Translations under genes and position numbers: made by a program
Shown: in pieces, positions 1 through 7,825 of the stretch
How the letters are laid out: each line of letters opens with the position of its first letter
How positions within the stretch are numbered: position 1 is the first letter of the stretch
The notes under the pieces: model-generated
Database searches by the model: none
What the model saw: only the letters and a program-made list of their open reading frames with translations
What the model was told of the DNA's origin: nothing
From: an uncultured Flavonifractor sp.
GTDB taxonomy: Bacteria; Bacillota; Clostridia; Oscillospirales; Oscillospiraceae
NCBI RefSeq assembly: GCF_944385615.1
Contig: NZ_CALWXV010000013.1
Coordinates: forward strand, 1-53,671
Direction: 5' to 3'
Length of the DNA stretch: 53,671 nucleotides

Positions 1-22
1 TCCTTTTCTTCATCTTACCATG

Positions 23-62
23 AAAAAAGTAGACACCCACACTTTTGTGAGTGTCTACTTTC
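23..62 (-). terminator. Terminator of the 115-537 gene
   Basis: A 10-bp perfect stem (positions 27-36 with 51-60) carries an inner CACA/TGTG extension. On the minus strand it is followed by a run of six T. It lies about 55 bases past the stop of the minus-strand membrane-protein gene. The A/T flanks are symmetrical enough that it could also stop plus-strand transcription entering the window. Confidence 0.75.
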
Positions 63-114
63 ATTTTACAAGTGCACATCCCATTAGGATGGCACCGTTT
101 TTTATTGGAGACGA

Positions 115-537
115 TTAAGCTCTGCGCAGATTACAGCCAAAAGTGGAGGCAGCCAGCATCAACAAAAAGGTGGCGCAGTAAGCTGTAAAGACGGAGGAAG
201 TCCAGCTAGTCAGAAGGACGCCGGCTCTCAGCAGAGGCAGATAGTAAAACTGGGTCAGCCAGCCTACGGGATTGAACCAGTATGCGTGAAGGATGAGCTC
301 CTGCACACCCAGCAGGAGCAGAACAAGCAAGGCGATCAGATTAAGAGGCAGAATGACCGCAGCAGTACTTTTCATGCGGGGCCGAGCCAGGAAGGCAATC
401 AAGCCCCATACCAGCAGAAGCAATAAGGCGATGAGCAAAAGAGGTGGCAGCGAGTTCTGCCAAGTCAGCATAGCCCAGTTCATGACTCCACCCAAGACAA
501 AGGGGAGGGCGCCAAGACAGGTCAACAGAAACGTTAT
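115..537 (-). CDS. Small hydrophobic membrane protein of unknown function
   Basis: About 140 residues, nearly all hydrophobic, with four likely membrane helices; one stretch reads PPLLLIALLLLLVWGLIAFL and another AAVILPLNLIALLVLLLLG. No family recognised. The start is uncertain. A strong GGAGG (546-550) sits 8 bases before an in-frame ATA codon at 537, while the nearest usual start, TTG at 525, is 20 bases from that site. I therefore place the start at the ATA, which would be non-canonical. A promoter at 591-619 and a terminator at 23-62 bracket it as a single-gene unit. Its GC looks lower than that of the neighbours. Confidence 0.6.
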   Translation of the reverse strand: MTFLLTCLGALPFVLGGVMNWAMLTWQNSLPPLLLIALLLLLVWGLIAFLARPRMKSTAAVILPLNLIALLVLLLLGVQELILHAYWFNPVGWLTQFYYLPLLRAGVLLTSWTSSVFTAYCATFLLMLAASTFGCNLRRA

Positions 538-590
538 GGGGATTACCTCCTTATGTTGGGCAAACCGAGGCTCCGCCCTTATTTATCATT

Positions 591-619
591 ATCATAACAG
601 GGAAAATGGCGGATTACAA
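591..619 (-). promoter_or_regulatory. Promoter for the 115-537 gene
   Basis: On the minus strand, -35 TTGTAA (619-614) and -10 TATGAT (596-591) with a 17-base spacer. It is divergent from the valS promoter that starts at 640. Confidence 0.6.
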
Positions 620-639
620 TAGATTGTCCCCGGTTTTAC

Positions 640-668
640 TTGACTTTTACACCGAATATGCCTATACT
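640..668 (+). promoter_or_regulatory. Promoter of the valS T-box transcript
   Basis: -35 TTGACT (640-645) and -10 TATACT (663-668), 17-base spacer. The predicted start at about 675 leaves a leader of roughly 265 nt, as expected for a T-box gene. Confidence 0.85.
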
Positions 669-690
669 ATAACCATTCATGTGCAAAGAC

Positions 691-912
691 AGCGATGGGA
701 AGGAGTACCTGCGCAAAAGGTACAGAGAGGAGCCGGTTTGGTGCAAGGCTCTCCGAAGGCGCAGGGAAGGTCGTCCCGGAGTCCCGCCTCCGAATGGAGT
801 AAGAGGCGGCGGGCCCTCCCGTTACAGAGGCAAGAGTGCCCCGTAAGGGGAATTCAGGTGGTACCGCGGACTTTTGGTTCGCCCTGAGCAACAGCTTGGG
901 GCGAACCTTTTT
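691..912 (+). promoter_or_regulatory. T-box riboswitch, valine specific
   Basis: The conserved T-box sequence AATTCAGGTGGTACCGCGG lies at 851-869. Stem I begins near 694, with an AGTA motif at 704-707. CCTGCGC pairs with GCGCAGG lower in the stem, and the strand opposite AGTA carries GGTC, so GTC (770-772) is the likely specifier codon, which is valine. An intrinsic terminator closes the element at 876-912. In this established class, uncharged tRNA matching the specifier stabilises the antiterminator and lets transcription run into the synthetase gene. The codon fits valS directly downstream. Confidence 0.95.
876..912 (+). terminator. T-box terminator in the valS leader
   Basis: GGTTCGCCC (876-884) pairs with GGGCGAACC (899-907), followed by TTTTT (908-912). 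It is mutually exclusive with the T-box antiterminator. Confidence 0.9.
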
Positions 913-939
913 GCTTTGCCCCGAAAAGGAGTGTATCAG

Positions 940-3573
940 ATGAAGAAAGAACTTCCCAAGGTCTATGAACCCCAGGAGGTGGAGGGCCGCGTCTACAAGA
1001 TGTGGGAGGAGAACGGCTGCTTTGAAGGCCACCGGGACCCCGACAAGAAGCCCTTTACCATTGTTATGCCGCCCCCCAACGTCACCGGCCAGCTCCACAT
1101 GGGCCACGCCATGGACTCCACCCTTCAGGATATCCTGATCCGCTTCAAGCGGATGCAGGGCTACGCCGCTCTGTGGGTGCCCGGCACCGACCACGCCGGT
1201 ATCGCCACCCAGATCAAGGTGGAGGAGGAGCTGCGCACCAAGGAGGGCCTGTCCCGCTATGACCTGGGCCGGGAGAAGTTCCTGGAGCGGGTGTGGGACT
1301 GGAAGCACAAGTACGGTGGCCGCATTGTGGAGCAGCAGAAGAAGCTGGGCGCCTCCTGCGACTGGTCCCGGGCCCGGTTTACCATGGACGAGGGCCTCAG
1401 CAAGGCTGTCCGCCATGTGTTTGTCTCTCTGTACAAGAAGGGCCTTATTTACAAGGGCTCCCGCATCATCAACTGGTGCCCCCACTGTGTCACCGCCCTC
1501 AGCGACGCCGAGGTGGAGTATCAGGACAAGCCGGGCAATTTCTGGCACATCCGCTACCCCATCCAGGGGGAGGAAGGCCGCTATGTTATCGTGGCCACCA
1601 CCCGGCCTGAGACCATGCTGGGCGACACCGGCGTGGCGGTCAACCCCAACGACGAGCGGTACAAGGACATTGTGGGCAAGAAGTGCATCCTGCCCCTGGT
1701 GGGCCGGGAGATGCCCATCGTGGCCGACGACTATGTGGACATGGAGTTCGGCACCGGCTGCGTGAAGATGACCCCCGCCCACGACCCCAACGACTTTGAG
1801 GTGGGCCTGCGCCAGAACCTGGAGACCATCCGGGTGCTGGACGACAACGGCAAGGTGGTGGAGGGCTACGGCCGCTACTCCGGCATGGACCGCTACGAGG
1901 CCCGGAAGGCCATCGTAGCCGACCTGGAGGAGCAGGGCTACCTGGTGAAGGTGGAGCCCCACCAGCACAACGTGGGCACCTGCTACCGCTGCCACAATGA
2001 CGTGGAGCCCCTCATCTCCGCCCAGTGGTTTGTGAAGATGGAGCCCCTGGCGAAAGAGGCCCTGCGGGTGGTCAACGAGGGCGAGGTCAAGTTCGTCCCC
2101 GACCGCTTCTCCAAGATCTACACCAACTGGATGGAGAACGTCCATGACTGGTGTATTTCCCGCCAGCTGTGGTGGGGCCACCAGATCCCCGCCTGGACCT
2201 GCCAGGAGTGCGGCCACATCACCGTGTCCGAGACCGATCCCACCGAGTGCGAGCACTGCCACTCCCACAATATCAAGCAGGAAGAGGACGTGCTGGACAC
2301 TTGGTTCTCCTCCGCTCTGTGGCCCTTCTCCACACTGGGCTGGCCGGAGGAGACCGAGGACTACAAGTATTTCTATCCCACCGACGTGTTGGTCACCGGT
2401 TACGACATCATCTTCTTCTGGGTGGCCCGGATGATCTTCTCCGGCTGTGAGCACACCGGCAAGCCCCCCTTCCACACTGTGTTCATCCACGGCCTGGTGC
2501 GGGACGACAAGGGCAGAAAGATGTCCAAGTCCCTGGGCAACGGCATCGACCCCCTGGAGATGGCCAACCAGTACGGCGCCGACGCTCTGCGCTTTAACCT
2601 GGTGACCGGCAACTCTCCCGGAAACGATATGCGCTTCTACACCGAGCGGTGCGAGGCCATGCGCAACTTTGCCAACAAGATCTGGAACGCCTCCCGCTTC
2701 CTGATGATGAATTTGACCATCGACCAGTGCCAGCTGCCCGACCAGCTGGAGCTGGAGGATAAGTGGATTCTCTCCAAGCTCAACAGCGTCATCCCTGAGA
2801 TCACCGAGAACATGGACCGCTACGAGCTGGGCGTGGCCGCTCAGAAGGTGTACGACTTCATCTGGGACTCCTACTGCGACTGGTATATCGAGCTGACCAA
2901 GACCCGCCTCCAGGGGGAGGACGAGGGGGCCAAGGTACGGGCCCAGCAGGTACTGTGCTACGTGCTCACCGAGATTCTGAAGCTCCTCCACCCCTTCATG
3001 CCCTATATCACCGAGGAGATCTGGCAGGCGCTGCCCCATGAGGGCGACTATCTGATGCTCCAGCAGTGGCCGGAGCACCGGGCCGACCTGGAATTCCCCG
3101 AAGAGGAGAAGGCCATGGAGCTGGTCATGGACGCCATCCGGGCCATCCGGGCCAGAAGGGCCGAGATGAACGTGCCCCCCTCCAAGAAGGCTCAGCTCAC
3201 CGTGGCCACCGGGGAGAAGGCGGTCTTTGAGCAGGGTATCCCCTTCCTGAAGCGTCTGGCCTACGCCAGCGAGGTGAAGGTGGTGGACGCCGACGCCGCT
3301 CTGGAAACCCAGGGCATGGTGGCCGTCGCCACCCACGCCGCCCGGCTCTTCCTGCCCTTGGCTGAGCTGGTGGACCTGGAGAAGGAGAAGGCCCGTATCC
3401 AGAAGGAGCTGGACAAGAACCGCAAGGAGCTGGACAAGCTGGAGACCAAGCTCAATAACCCCGGCTTTGTGAACAAGGCCCCCGCCAATGTGGTGGAGGC
3501 CGAGCGGGAACGGGCGGACAAGCTGCGGGCTCTGCTGGCGAAATTGGAAGAATCTGCCGCTGCTTTGGGCTGA
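940..3573 (+). CDS. valS: Valyl-tRNA synthetase
   Basis: 877 residues, usual length. Class I aminoacyl-tRNA synthetase that charges tRNA-Val and edits threonine mischarging. The HIGH signature appears as HMGH at residues 52-55, KMSKS at 527-531, and the C-terminal 60-70 residues form the arginine/lysine/glutamate-rich coiled coil typical of ValRS. The start is ATG 940, 8 bases after AGGAG; the frame is open further upstream but that stretch lies in the T-box terminator and is not coding. Expression is controlled by the T-box at 691-912. A strong hairpin follows the stop codon. Confidence 0.98.
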   Translation: MKKELPKVYEPQEVEGRVYKMWEENGCFEGHRDPDKKPFTIVMPPPNVTGQLHMGHAMDSTLQDILIRFKRMQGYAALWVPGTDHAGIATQIKVEEELRTKEGLSRYDLGREKFLERVWDWKHKYGGRIVEQQKKLGASCDWSRARFTMDEGLSKAVRHVFVSLYKKGLIYKGSRIINWCPHCVTALSDAEVEYQDKPGNFWHIRYPIQGEEGRYVIVATTRPETMLGDTGVAVNPNDERYKDIVGKKCILPLVGREMPIVADDYVDMEFGTGCVKMTPAHDPNDFEVGLRQNLETIRVLDDNGKVVEGYGRYSGMDRYEARKAIVADLEEQGYLVKVEPHQHNVGTCYRCHNDVEPLISAQWFVKMEPLAKEALRVVNEGEVKFVPDRFSKIYTNWMENVHDWCISRQLWWGHQIPAWTCQECGHITVSETDPTECEHCHSHNIKQEEDVLDTWFSSALWPFSTLGWPEETEDYKYFYPTDVLVTGYDIIFFWVARMIFSGCEHTGKPPFHTVFIHGLVRDDKGRKMSKSLGNGIDPLEMANQYGADALRFNLVTGNSPGNDMRFYTERCEAMRNFANKIWNASRFLMMNLTIDQCQLPDQLELEDKWILSKLNSVIPEITENMDRYELGVAAQKVYDFIWDSYCDWYIELTKTRLQGEDEGAKVRAQQVLCYVLTEILKLLHPFMPYITEEIWQALPHEGDYLMLQQWPEHRADLEFPEEEKAMELVMDAIRAIRARRAEMNVPPSKKAQLTVATGEKAVFEQGIPFLKRLAYASEVKVVDADAALETQGMVAVATHAARLFLPLAELVDLEKEKARIQKELDKNRKELDKLETKLNNPGFVNKAPANVVEAERERADKLRALLAKLEESAAALG

Positions 3574-3593
3574 CCAAAGGGTAGAAAAACTGC

Positions 3594-3640
3594 GAAACGC
3601 CGCCATCGGATGCGGATGGCGGCGTTTCTGTGCCTGTTTT
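3594..3640 (+). terminator. valS terminator
   Basis: A perfect 14-bp stem (3594-3607 with 3615-3628), loop of 7, followed by a T/G-rich tail with TTTT at 3636-3639. Confidence 0.75.
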
Positions 3641-3665
3641 GTCATACTTTGTTACACAACTGTGG

Positions 3666-3694
3666 TTGTGCTTCGGCGGAGAATGGGATAAAAT
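3666..3694 (+). promoter_or_regulatory. Probable promoter of the 3761 lipoprotein gene
   Basis: -35 TTGTGC (3666-3671) and -10 TAAAAT (3689-3694), 17-base spacer, 66 bases before the start codon. Confidence 0.5.
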
Positions 3695-3760
3695 GTACTG
3701 GAATTACAGTAAGCCTGGAACAGATAGACAGGTTGCGGGCTGGAAAGGAGGCTGGAAGAA

Positions 3761-4510
3761 TTGAAGAAAGTGATCCCGCTTTTGGCGGCGCTGTTGCTGC
3801 TGAGCGGGTGTACCAGCGCCTGCCAGGGTACGGAGGTTGTGGCTACAGCCGCGCCCAGCGAGGCCGTCACACCGGAGCTCCATGAGAGTACCCCGCCCAC
3901 CCCTTCTGCTGTGCCATCGGGTACCCCGGCGGTGGAGACGTCTGCTCCGCCGGCGACCCATTCGCCGGAGCCTTCCCCTGACCCCATCCCTACGCCCACC
4001 CCCACGCCTACACCCGCCCCGTCCGATGACAACAGGCCGGACGACGAGACGGTGCTAGCTGCCTATCGGGCGGCGGTGGAGGCCTTCTGGTGGTTCCAGG
4101 TGGAGCCCCTGCCCCTCGACCGCTCGGACAGCAAGGAGCTGGACGGCCAGGTATACTACCGGGTGGACTACCCCGGTATTGACAGCACTGCCAGCCTGCG
4201 GGGCCATCTGAAGAGCTTGTTTTCCGACGATCTGGTGGAACGGCTGATGCCCTATGACGGGAAGCAGTATGTGGATATTGACGGCGTACTCTATGGGCAG
4301 GATGGCGGCCGGGGCACCGATATCACCCGGGGGTCTGAGACCGCCCAGGTGCTGCGGGATGATAACCCGGACCGCTGTACCGTGCGGGTGACGGTGGAGG
4401 TGGTGGACCCGGAGCAGAACGGCGCGGTGACCGGTTCGCTGACCTTTGACTTCCCATACGAAAAAGTAGGGGAGAAGTGGATCTTTACCGATTTTTCCCT
4501 GGTCCGTTGA
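3761..4510 (+). CDS. Secreted lipoprotein with Pro/Thr-rich linker
   Basis: 249 residues. The signal peptide ends in the lipobox LLSGC with Cys17, so the protein should be lipid-anchored outside the cell. Residues of about 35-90 are a low-complexity Pro/Thr/Ser linker with a TPTPTPTP run, typical of a spacer through the cell wall. The last 150 residues form a globular domain (AYRAAVEAFWWF near its start, then DGVLYGQDGG) that resembles IseA/YoeB-type DL-endopeptidase inhibitor domains; this is recall-based and not certain. The start is TTG 3761, set by AAAGGAGG at 3744-3751. It ends at a strong hairpin just before spoIIAA. Confidence 0.85.
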   Translation: MKKVIPLLAALLLLSGCTSACQGTEVVATAAPSEAVTPELHESTPPTPSAVPSGTPAVETSAPPATHSPEPSPDPIPTPTPTPTPAPSDDNRPDDETVLAAYRAAVEAFWWFQVEPLPLDRSDSKELDGQVYYRVDYPGIDSTASLRGHLKSLFSDDLVERLMPYDGKQYVDIDGVLYGQDGGRGTDITRGSETAQVLRDDNPDRCTVRVTVEVVDPEQNGAVTGSLTFDFPYEKVGEKWIFTDFSLVR

Positions 4511-4546
4511 CCCCTTCGACAAATTATATAGACGAGTTGTGATAGG

Positions 4547-4585
4547 ATCGCAGTATACCAAAAATTGGTATACTGCGATTTTTTT
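4547..4585 (+). terminator. Strong hairpin plus T-tract just before spoIIAA
   Basis: A 15-bp perfect stem (4547-4561 with 4565-4579), loop of 3, followed by T(6). It would end the lipoprotein transcript. Only 16 bases separate the T-tract from the spoIIAA start codon, so the spoIIA operon transcript must either begin upstream and pass through it or begin within it. Confidence 0.9.
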
Positions 4586-4601
4586 ACAGGAGGGACAAGC
4601 C

Positions 4602-4940
4602 ATGGCAGTGACCTGCAAGGCGGAGCATCGGGAGCTGTACGCCGCCATTGACGGAGAGGTGGATCACCACCGGGCCAGGAAGATTCTGGGGGAGCTGGTA
4701 CGGCAGATGGACCTGGTCTTGCCCAAGAAGCTGACGGTGGACCTGGGGGGCGTCACCTTTATGGACAGCTCGGGCATTGCCATCCTGCTGCGGGCCTGCC
4801 GCAGGATGGGGGAGCTGGAGGGGTCCATGCAGGTGGTGAACGTGCCGGAGCAGGCGGACAAGGTCCTGCGGGCGGCGGGGCTGGACCGGCTGATTCTCAT
4901 GATCCCGGCCCAAACGGCAGGAAAGCCAGGTCAAATTTGA
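4602..4940 (+). CDS. spoIIAA: Anti-sigma-F factor antagonist SpoIIAA
   Basis: 112 residues, one STAS domain. In forespore commitment SpoIIAA displaces SigF from SpoIIAB and is inactivated when SpoIIAB phosphorylates a serine in the DSSG loop; here FMDSSGIAILL places that loop at residues 55-58 (Ser57 by comparison with B. subtilis). The start is ATG 4602, after ACAGGAGGG (4587-4594). It is first of three genes in the canonical spoIIAA-spoIIAB-sigF order, 19 bases before spoIIAB. I find no convincing SigH-type promoter in front of it. Confidence 0.95.
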   Translation: MAVTCKAEHRELYAAIDGEVDHHRARKILGELVRQMDLVLPKKLTVDLGGVTFMDSSGIAILLRACRRMGELEGSMQVVNVPEQADKVLRAAGLDRLILMIPAQTAGKPGQI

Positions 4941-4959
4941 AGGACGGAGGATATACATC

Positions 4960-5403
4960 ATGAAACCCAAGAACGAGGCTGTGGTGGCCTTTCTCAGCCG
5001 GTCGGCCAATGAGAGCTTTGCCCGTACCACGGCGGCCTGCTTTGCCGCCCAGCTGGACCCCACCCTGGAGGAGGTCAACGACATCAAAACGGCGGTGAGC
5101 GAGGCGGTGACCAACTGCATCGTCCACGCCTACCCGGACAGTCTGGGCATGGTACATATGCGGCTGCGGCTGTTTGAGGACTACACCCTGGAGATCCAGA
5201 TCAAGGACAAGGGGGTGGGGATTCCCGACGTGGAGCAGGCCCGGAAACCCATGTATACCACCGGCGGAGAGGAGCGCAGCGGCATGGGCTTTACCATTAT
5301 GGAGAGCTTTATGGACCTGGTCAAGGTGCGCTCCACGCCGGGGAAGGGAACGGTGGTCACCATGCGCCGCCGTATCTCCCGCCGGGCGGGAGGGGCCGGA
5401 TGA
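4960..5403 (+). CDS. spoIIAB: Anti-sigma-F factor and serine kinase SpoIIAB
   Basis: 147 residues, GHKL ATPase fold. N-box EAVTNCIVHAYP, G1 box KDKGVGIPD and a glycine-rich G2 lid ending SGMGFTIM are all present. Holds SigF inactive in the predivisional cell and mother cell, and phosphorylates SpoIIAA with ATP. ATG 4960 follows GGACGGAGG at 4942-4950. The stop overlaps the sigF start (ATGA), consistent with translational coupling of anti-sigma and sigma factor. Confidence 0.96.
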   Translation: MKPKNEAVVAFLSRSANESFARTTAACFAAQLDPTLEEVNDIKTAVSEAVTNCIVHAYPDSLGMVHMRLRLFEDYTLEIQIKDKGVGIPDVEQARKPMYTTGGEERSGMGFTIMESFMDLVKVRSTPGKGTVVTMRRRISRRAGGAG

Positions 5404-6110
5404 GCGTGGCGGACACCCCCGCCCTGCTGGAGGAGGCCCGCCGGGGGGATAACGAGGCCTGCGCCCGGCTCATTGAGGAAAACGGCGGTCTGATCTGGTC
5501 CATCGTGCGGCGCTACTATGGCCGGGGGGTGGAGCCGGAGGATCTCTATCAGCTGGGGTGTCTGGGGTTTGTCAAGGCGGTACGGGGATTTGACCCCGCC
5601 TTTGGCTGTCAGTTCTCCACCTATGCCGTGCCCAAGATCGCCGGTGAGATCCGCCGGTATCTGCGGGACGACGGGACCATCAAGGTAAGCCGGGGCCTGA
5701 AAGAGCGGGGGGCAGTCATCCGGGCCGCCCGGGAGCGGTTGGCCGCCGCCCTGGGCCGGGAGCCCACCCTGTCCCAGCTGTCCGAGGCCACCGGGCTGGA
5801 GCCGGAGGAGATCGCCGCCGCCGAGGAGGCGGGACTGCCGGTGGCCTCTCTTCAGATGGAGACCAGCGACGGCCTGACCCTGGAGAGCGTGCTGGGCACC
5901 GACGGCATGGAGGAGGCGGTGGTGGAGCGGGAGGCCCTGCGGGGGGCCATTTCCTCCCTGCCCGACCGGGAAAAGCAGGTCATTTTGCTGCGCTATTACC
6001 GGGGGATGACCCAGGAGCGGGCGGCCAAGGTGCTGGGGGTAAGCCAGGTCCAAGTGTCCCGCATTGAGCGCCGGGCGGTGGAAAAGCTGCGGCACAAGCT
6101 GGAGGAGTAG
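5400..6110 (+). CDS. sigF: RNA polymerase sigma-F factor, forespore specific
   Basis: 236 residues. Region 2 (GVEPEDLYQLGCLGFVKAVR and FSTYAVPKIAGEIRRYLRD), region 3 and region 4 (LPDREKQVILLRYYRGMTQ, then a helix-turn-helix QVQVSRIERRA) are complete. Directs early forespore transcription once released from SpoIIAB. The start overlaps the spoIIAB stop by four bases. SigG is a close paralogue, but the spoIIAA-spoIIAB context makes this SigF. No other sporulation gene follows directly. Confidence 0.96.
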   Translation: MSVADTPALLEEARRGDNEACARLIEENGGLIWSIVRRYYGRGVEPEDLYQLGCLGFVKAVRGFDPAFGCQFSTYAVPKIAGEIRRYLRDDGTIKVSRGLKERGAVIRAARERLAAALGREPTLSQLSEATGLEPEEIAAAEEAGLPVASLQMETSDGLTLESVLGTDGMEEAVVEREALRGAISSLPDREKQVILLRYYRGMTQERAAKVLGVSQVQVSRIERRAVEKLRHKLEE

Positions 6111-6122
6111 CGAGACGCTTCT

Positions 6123-6143
6123 CAAAAATGCAAGCATTTTTTC
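6123..6143 (+). terminator. Possible weak sigF terminator
   Basis: AAAAATG and CATTTTT can pair around a CAAG loop, just after the sigF stop. The stem is A/T-only apart from one pair, so it is a weak call. Confidence 0.4.
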
Positions 6144-6177
6144 GAGGAGATGCAGCCCGCTCTGTTTTGCAGCCTGC

Positions 6178-6202
6178 GGCCGCCATATATGGCGGCCCTA
6201 CG
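6178..6202 (-). repeat. CGTAGGG hairpin repeat, copy 1
   Basis: On the minus strand, CGTAGGG (6202-6196) followed by a GC-rich palindrome; positions 6178-6197 are a perfect 20-bp palindrome with centre ATATAT. The TAG in the CGTAGGG box is the stop codon of the minus-strand gene ending at 6198. Two other copies are at 28503-28527 and 35548-35572. Confidence 0.6.
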
Positions 6203-6476
6203 CTTCGCTGTCCCAAAACTCGTCTAGGCGGCCCAGCTCCATGCCCAGCCGGAGGCCCAGGCAGAAGGCGGCGTCCAGCCGCCAGGAGGTCGCCCGGTCC
6301 CGGTAGTCCAACAGGTCCAGCACCTCTTCCACTACCGGTTCCGGGTGCGTGTCCTGGAATTGTGTCCAGATGGTTTCGCTGTCCCGTTTGGCCTTTCCGT
6401 AGGGGGCCAGGCGGGACAGTTTTTCCTGGAGCAGCAGGGTTTTCGTTTGTTCCAACAGACGGAAGGGTTTTTCCAT
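6198..6476 (-). CDS. Small acidic protein of unknown function, GLRLG family, copy A
   Basis: 92 residues from ATG 6476, preceded at suitable spacing by GAGGTG. The most distinctive part is AAFCLGLRLGMEL near the C-terminus. The 89-residue protein at 34945-35214 has the same layout (SET/RET, then AFxxGLRLG) and, like this one, is transcribed divergently from an XRE regulator, so I regard the two as paralogues. The motif recalls DUF6809-type Clostridia proteins; not certain. No signal peptide or membrane segment. Its stop codon is supplied by a dispersed hairpin repeat. Confidence 0.65.
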   Translation of the reverse strand: MEKPFRLLEQTKTLLLQEKLSRLAPYGKAKRDSETIWTQFQDTHPEPVVEEVLDLLDYRDRATSWRLDAAFCLGLRLGMELGRLDEFWDSEA

Positions 6477-6494
6477 ATTTGTCACCTCAATGAG

Positions 6495-6523
6495 GTTATA
6501 GCACATTGCAATATATGATTCAA
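6495..6523 (-). promoter_or_regulatory. Promoter of small protein A
   Basis: Minus strand -35 TTGAAT (6523-6518) and -10 TATAAC (6500-6495), 17-base spacer. The palindrome 6507-6536 covers its -35 and most of its spacer. Confidence 0.5.
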
Positions 6524-6536
6524 TTGATATATTGCA
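6507..6536. promoter_or_regulatory. Candidate operator palindrome, cassette A
   Basis: TGCAATATAT (6507-6516) and ATATATTGCA (6527-6536) are perfect inverted repeats 10 bases apart. A further TTGC/GCAA pair lies at 6532-6544. It is a plausible site for the divergent XRE protein. Confidence 0.5.
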
Positions 6537-6547
6537 TAAAGCAATAA

Positions 6548-6576
6548 TTTACACCTATTGCTGTCAGCTATATAAT
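6548..6576 (+). promoter_or_regulatory. Promoter of XRE regulator A
   Basis: -35 TTTACA (6548-6553) and -10 TATAAT (6571-6576), 17-base spacer. The predicted start at about 6583 falls at the ribosome binding site, so the leader would be about 12 nt. Confidence 0.65.
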
Positions 6577-6594
6577 ACAAGCGAGGTGGAAACG

Positions 6595-6792
6595 GTGAAT
6601 GATTATAAGGTATTGATTCGCCAAAAAAGGCAGGAAAAAGGGATTAGTCAGAATCAATTGGCGAAACTTGTTGGGATATCACAACCCTATATGAACCAAA
6701 TTGAAACAGGTGTCCGTAATCCCACACTTCCGACGCTTATGAAAATCTGTGAGATTTTAGAGATTTCTTTATTCCATCAGGAGGAAACCTAG
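6595..6792 (+). CDS. XRE-family helix-turn-helix regulator A
   Basis: 65 residues, essentially only a Cro/C1-type DNA-binding domain (SQNQLAKLVGISQPYMNQIE, residues about 20-40). The start is GTG 6595, 5 bases after GAGGTGG; an upstream in-frame ATG at 6532 lies before the promoter and is not used. The gene is visibly richer in A/T than its neighbours, which suggests transfer. It is divergent from small protein A with a palindromic operator candidate between them, so it probably controls that gene, itself, or both. No partner toxin or phage gene nearby. Confidence 0.85.
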   Translation: MNDYKVLIRQKRQEKGISQNQLAKLVGISQPYMNQIETGVRNPTLPTLMKICEILEISLFHQEET

Positions 6793-6804
6793 AGTGGTTT
6801 TTTT
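6785..6804 (+). terminator. Short terminator-like hairpin after XRE regulator A
   Basis: AAACC (6785-6789) and GGTTT (6796-6800) around the stop codon, followed by further T. Five base pairs only. Confidence 0.35.
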
Positions 6805-6859
6805 CGTCTAAAGAGCGTATAATGACCAGATGGAAAAACAACAAGGAAGTTGGAGTGAT

Positions 6860-7825
6860 ATGGAAGATATTCTCTATATTGTTGTCCCCTGCTACAACGA
6901 AGAAGAGGTGCTCCCTGAAACGTCCCGGCGGCTGCGGGAAAAGCTGGAGGCCATGATGGCGGCGGGGACTGTCTCCAGGGATAGCCGGATTCTGTTTGTC
7001 AACGACGGCTCCAAGGACAGGACCTGGGAGGTCATCGAGGAGCTGCACCAGACCTGTCCCCTTTTCTCCGGGGTGGACCTGACCCGCAACCGGGGCCACC
7101 AGAACGCTCTGCTGGCGGGGCTGATGACCGCCAAGGAGCGGTGTGACATGGCCATTTCCATGGACGCCGACTTGCAGGACGACGTGGACGCGGTGGACCG
7201 CATGGTGGAGCAGTATTACGCCGGGTGTGATATCGTCTACGGTGTGCGCTCCTCCCGAAAGAAGGATACCTTCTTCAAACGCTTTACCGCCGAGGGTTTT
7301 TACCGTCTGATGAACGCCATGGGAGCGGAGACGGTGTTCAACCACGCCGACTACCGCCTCATGTCCCGCCGGGCGCTGGAGGGGCTGTCCCAGTTCCGGG
7401 AGGTCAACCTGTTCCTCCGGGGCATTGTGCCCATGATCGGCTACCGCACCGGCACCGTGGAGTACGAGCGGGGGGAGCGCTTTGCCGGTGAGAGCAAGTA
7501 CCCTCTGAAAAAAATGCTGTCCTTTGCCATGGAGGGCATCACCTCCCTGTCGGTCAAGCCCATCCGCATGATTACCGGCCTGGGCTTTTTGGTGTTCGCC
7601 ATCAGCATCATCATGCTGATCTACTCCATTGTCCGCTGGGCCATGGGGGAGACCATCTTGGGCTGGGCCAGCCTGATCTGCTCGGTGTGGGCCATCGGCG
7701 GGCTGATCCTGCTCTCTCTGGGGGTCATCGGCGAGTACATTGGAAAGATCTATCTGGAGACCAAGGAGCGGCCCCGGTTCCTGATCCGGGAGGTGCTGGA
7801 GGACAAGCATGGCAAAGCTGATTGA
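6860..7825 (+). CDS. Family 2 glycosyltransferase, GtrB/DPM1 type
   Basis: 321 residues. N-terminal GT-A domain starting VVPCYNEEEVLPE, with VNDGSKDRT and the nucleotide/metal motif DADLQDD; two C-terminal membrane helices. This architecture belongs to enzymes that transfer a sugar from a nucleotide donor to polyprenyl phosphate at the inner face of the membrane. I start at ATG 6860, which has AAGGAAG upstream; ATG 6830 falls about where transcription from a TATAAT at 6818-6823 would begin. It overlaps the GtrA gene by 17 bases, so the two work together. Sugar and acceptor cannot be read from sequence. Confidence 0.9.
   Translation: MEDILYIVVPCYNEEEVLPETSRRLREKLEAMMAAGTVSRDSRILFVNDGSKDRTWEVIEELHQTCPLFSGVDLTRNRGHQNALLAGLMTAKERCDMAISMDADLQDDVDAVDRMVEQYYAGCDIVYGVRSSRKKDTFFKRFTAEGFYRLMNAMGAETVFNHADYRLMSRRALEGLSQFREVNLFLRGIVPMIGYRTGTVEYERGERFAGESKYPLKKMLSFAMEGITSLSVKPIRMITGLGFLVFAISIIMLIYSIVRWAMGETILGWASLICSVWAIGGLILLSLGVIGEYIGKIYLETKERPRFLIREVLEDKHGKAD

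Noticed and set aside
667-3645. A 992-codon open frame on the strand opposite valS
   Set aside because: It mirrors valS codon by codon, lacks a ribosome site, and encodes low-complexity Leu/Val/His/Gly. It results from the high GC of valS.
3974-4022. Repetitive CCCACGCC-like tract, considered as a CRISPR or tandem repeat locus
   Set aside because: It encodes the Thr-Pro linker of the lipoprotein in frame; there are no spacers or long repeats.
4601-6110. Assignment of the sigma gene as sigG
   Set aside because: SigG is not preceded by spoIIAA-spoIIAB. The operon order identifies SigF.
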